DNA of 64,000 bases. Origin: Streptomyces luomodiensis (GTDB lineage: Bacteria; Actinomycetota; Actinomycetes; Streptomycetales; Streptomycetaceae). Made by a program: the position numbers and the translations under genes. Location of the stretch: positions 2,542,001 to 2,606,000 of the forward strand of contig NZ_CP117522.1 in NCBI RefSeq assembly GCF_031679605.1, read 5' to 3'. A model generated the notes under the pieces. It made no database searches. It had not been told where the DNA came from and was given only the letters and a program-made list of their open reading frames with translations. Shown in pieces: positions 62,071 through 64,000 of the stretch. The stretch's first letter is position 1. Each line of letters begins with the position of its first letter.

Positions 62071-63175
62071 CGCGTCGGCGGGCCGGCCCGCACACGGGCC
62101 GGCCGCCCCGTCCGCCGAGGACGAGCCCGCCGGGTTCGATCTGCGGCACCACGGGGACGCGGAGGTGCGGGGTGCCGACGCCGCCCTGACCGACCTCGCG
62201 GTCAATGTGCGGACCGGTACGCCTCCGGACTGGCTCAAGGCCCGTATCGCCGCGTCCCTCGACGGGCTGGCCGCCTATCCGGACGGGCGGGCGGCGCGGG
62301 ACGCGGTCGCCGTACGGCATGGGCTTCCGGCCCGCCGAGTGCTGCTGACGGCGGGCGCCGCGGAGGCGTTCGTCCTGCTCGCCCGCGCCATCCCGGCCCG
62401 GTGTCCGGTGGTGGTGCACCCGCAGTTCACCGAGCCGGAGGCGGCGCTGCGGGACGCGGGGCACACGGTGCGGCGCGTGGTCCTCGAGGAGCGGGACGGC
62501 TTCCGGCTCGCCCCGGACGCGGTGCCGGACGAGGCCGATCTGGTGGTGATCGGCAACCCCACCAATCCCACATCCGTACTGCACCCGGCCGACACCCTGG
62601 CCGGTCTGGCCCGGCCGGGGCGGACGCTGGTGGTGGACGAGGCGTTCATGGACGCCGTCCCGGGCGAGCGCGAGTCGTTGGCGGACCGCGCCGATGTGCC
62701 GGGGCTCGTGGTGCTGCGCAGCCTCACCAAGACCTGGGGCCTGGCGGGGCTGCGGATCGGCTATGTGCTGGCGGAGCCGGACACCATCACGGCGCTGGAG
62801 CGGGTCCAGCCGCTGTGGCCGGTGTCCAGCCCGGCCCTGGCCGCGGCCGAGGCGTGCTGCACCCCGTCCGCGCTCGCCGAGGCCGCACGGGCCGCCGAGC
62901 GTACGGCCGCCGATCGGGCCCATCTGGCCGAGCGGCTGGCCGAGCTGACGGAGGTGCGGGTGTGCGGTCCGGCGGCCGGGCCCTTTGTGCTGATCCGTCT
63001 TCCGGGCGCGGCGGCGATCCGCACCCGGCTGCGGGATCTGGGCTTCGCCGTCCGCCGCGGTGACACCTTCCCGGGCCTGGGACCGGACTGGCTCCGGCTC
63101 GCCGTCCGCGACCGCGCCACGACGGACCGGTTCGTCATCGCTCTGGCGAAGGCCCTCGCGGAGGTGACCGCCTGA
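62060..63175 (+). CDS. cobC: CobC-type PLP aminotransferase/decarboxylase
   Basis: The 371-residue fold-type I PLP protein resembles histidinol-phosphate aminotransferase and L-threonine-O-3-phosphate decarboxylase (CobD of Salmonella; called CobC in actinobacteria). The PLP Lys is in SLTKTWGLAGLRIGYVL, with PTNPTS and VVDEAFMD upstream. It should supply aminopropanol phosphate for the cobamide loop. The start is uncertain because a repeat gives many in-frame ATGs. The chosen ATG overlaps the CbiX-like gene by 11 bases. Confidence 0.88.
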   Translation: MSADASAGRPAHGPAAPSAEDEPAGFDLRHHGDAEVRGADAALTDLAVNVRTGTPPDWLKARIAASLDGLAAYPDGRAARDAVAVRHGLPARRVLLTAGAAEAFVLLARAIPARCPVVVHPQFTEPEAALRDAGHTVRRVVLEERDGFRLAPDAVPDEADLVVIGNPTNPTSVLHPADTLAGLARPGRTLVVDEAFMDAVPGERESLADRADVPGLVVLRSLTKTWGLAGLRIGYVLAEPDTITALERVQPLWPVSSPALAAAEACCTPSALAEAARAAERTAADRAHLAERLAELTEVRVCGPAAGPFVLIRLPGAAAIRTRLRDLGFAVRRGDTFPGLGPDWLRLAVRDRATTDRFVIALAKALAEVTA

Positions 63176-63197
63176 CCCAGTGCGGCGGCCACCGCCT

Positions 63198-63234
63198 GAC
63201 CGTGTGCCACGCGGGCGACGCGCGGCACACGGTC
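63198..63234 (+). terminator. Stem-loop after the cob operon
   Basis: GACCGTGTGCC pairs perfectly with GGCACACGGTC across 15 bases. It lies 22 bases after the cobC stop and is followed by GGATTC hexamer repeats (63235-63256). Confidence 0.85.
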
Positions 63235-63394
63235 GGATTCGGATTCGGATTCGGATACGGCCGGCCCGTGCCACCCGGCCTCCGGGCCCAACGGACCAGG
63301 AGGCGTCAGGAGGCGTCAGGCGGCGGCACGACGCGTCAGGCGCCAAGGCACCTCAGGGACAAGACACCTCAGGCGGCACGACGCGTCGGCGGCG

Positions 63395-64000
63395 TCAGGA
63401 GGCGTCGCCGTCGGCGCCCGCGCGCCGGCGACGGGCCAGCAGGACGGCGCCGCCGCCCGCGGCGAGCAGCAGCGCGCCGCCGCCCACCAGATACGGCGTG
63501 GCCGAGCTGCCACCGGTCTCGGCCAGGTGCTCCGGCTCGGGCTTGGGCTCCGGCTTGGTCGGGGAGCTCTCGCTCGGGCTGGGCTCGACCGCCGCGGCGG
63601 TGGGCGCCTCACAGGTCGCTCGGGCGAGGGTGACCTGCCCCTCGACCTCGGAGACGTTCAGCTTGAGCGGGTTCACGGAGACCTTCAGGTTGAGGGCCGT
63701 GGCCGCCGCCGTGCGCGAGGTGGTGGCCGTCCGCGACAGATCGAGCCGGACCTGGCCGAGCGAGGGGACATCGACCGTGGTGGTGCCGCTCGTGCTCAAG
63801 GTGGCCTTCCGGCCGAGCACGCTGACGCTGCCGAGCAGGTTGGAGTCGGCGGTCGGCCGCTTTCCGGCGGCGCACACCGCCTTCGAGGTCACCTGCTCGA
63901 CCGTGATCAGCGGCACCGCGGCCAGACCCGGCACATGGACGTGGGCGTTGACGATGTTGGAGTACCCCTCGGCCCGCTGCTTGTCCGCCGCGGCCCGCGC
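63395..64000 (-). CDS. LAETG-anchored surface protein, 5' end outside the window
   Basis: The visible ~200 C-terminal residues begin ARAAADKQRAEGYSNIVNAH, then a beta-rich domain (VTSKAVCAAGKR, TTTVDVPSLGQVRLDL). A Pro/Ser/Glu-rich spacer, the sortase motif LAETG (class E type), a hydrophobic helix and RRRR complete the cell-wall anchoring signal. It resembles the LAETG protein found beside cob genes in Streptomyces. Two cysteines suggest a disulfide. Its role is unknown; converges with the cob operon. Confidence 0.88.
   Translation of the reverse strand, partial: ARAAADKQRAEGYSNIVNAHVHVPGLAAVPLITVEQVTSKAVCAAGKRPTADSNLLGSVSVLGRKATLSTSGTTTVDVPSLGQVRLDLSRTATTSRTAAATALNLKVSVNPLKLNVSEVEGQVTLARATCEAPTAAAVEPSPSESSPTKPEPKPEPEHLAETGGSSATPYLVGGGALLLAAGGGAVLLARRRRAGADGDAS

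Overview
The window is high-GC actinobacterial DNA, almost certainly from a Streptomyces chromosome. Third codon positions are G/C rich and GTG starts are common. It carries Streptomyces-typical families: paired DUF5753/DUF397 proteins, DUF3099, an Asp23/AmaP cluster, an LAETG sortase substrate, and a riboswitch-led cob operon. From memory, the order tyrS - moaA - acetate-type symporter/DUF485 - S8 protease - pit - cob genes - LAETG protein resembles the conserved core of Streptomyces chromosomes. I could not check this by alignment.

1-13.3 kb is an accessory, scarred region. It opens inside a large RHS polymorphic-toxin gene with a fused C-terminal toxin and an overlapping immunity gene. Next come a decayed RHS scrap, a truncated DUF5753 regulator with a DUF397 partner, and a second decaying RHS core. 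That core has its toxin tip out of frame, followed by a DUF6188 immunity-like gene. Then follow a histidine phosphatase-like gene and a run of small, lower-GC candidate immunity or orphan genes. After them lie fragments of SseB-like and SRPBCC genes and a marR/padC/DUF3237 module. Three copies of the leader or start of tldD occur (about 8985, 9634 and 13278; the last is the real gene). They look like scars of repeated replacement of RHS 'tip' cassettes between the RHS core and tldD.

13.3-32.5 kb is mostly ordinary chromosome: tldD-tldE, tyrS, small membrane proteins, moaA, a solute symporter with its DUF485 partner, a secreted subtilase, a lysoplasmalogenase-type protein with a sterol desaturase, a DEDDh exonuclease-BRCT protein, SURF1, a GH15 enzyme and an SDR. 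32.6-33.3 kb is repeat-rich and contains a long inverted repeat. 33.4-37 kb is an alkaline-shock (Asp23/AmaP) envelope-stress cluster with three in-frame tandem repeats. 37-44 kb is a signalling block: a stand-alone response regulator, a soluble eight-HAMP hybrid kinase, and a divergent HATPase-GAF-PP2C (SpoIIE-type) phosphatase.

44-51 kb holds an enoyl-CoA hydratase, a small HTH protein, an ABC-F protein, a large unknown protein, an alpha/beta hydrolase and a class II aldolase. 51.4-53.1 kb is a phosphate transporter (pit) behind a PHO-box-like repeat, plus a small membrane protein. 53.3-63.2 kb is a cobalamin operon behind a B12 riboswitch: cobD, cobQ, chelatase ATPase/VWA, cobO, cobB, cobE, a CbiX-like protein and cobC. 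The large cobN chelatase subunit is not in the window. The window ends inside an LAETG-anchored surface protein gene on the minus strand.
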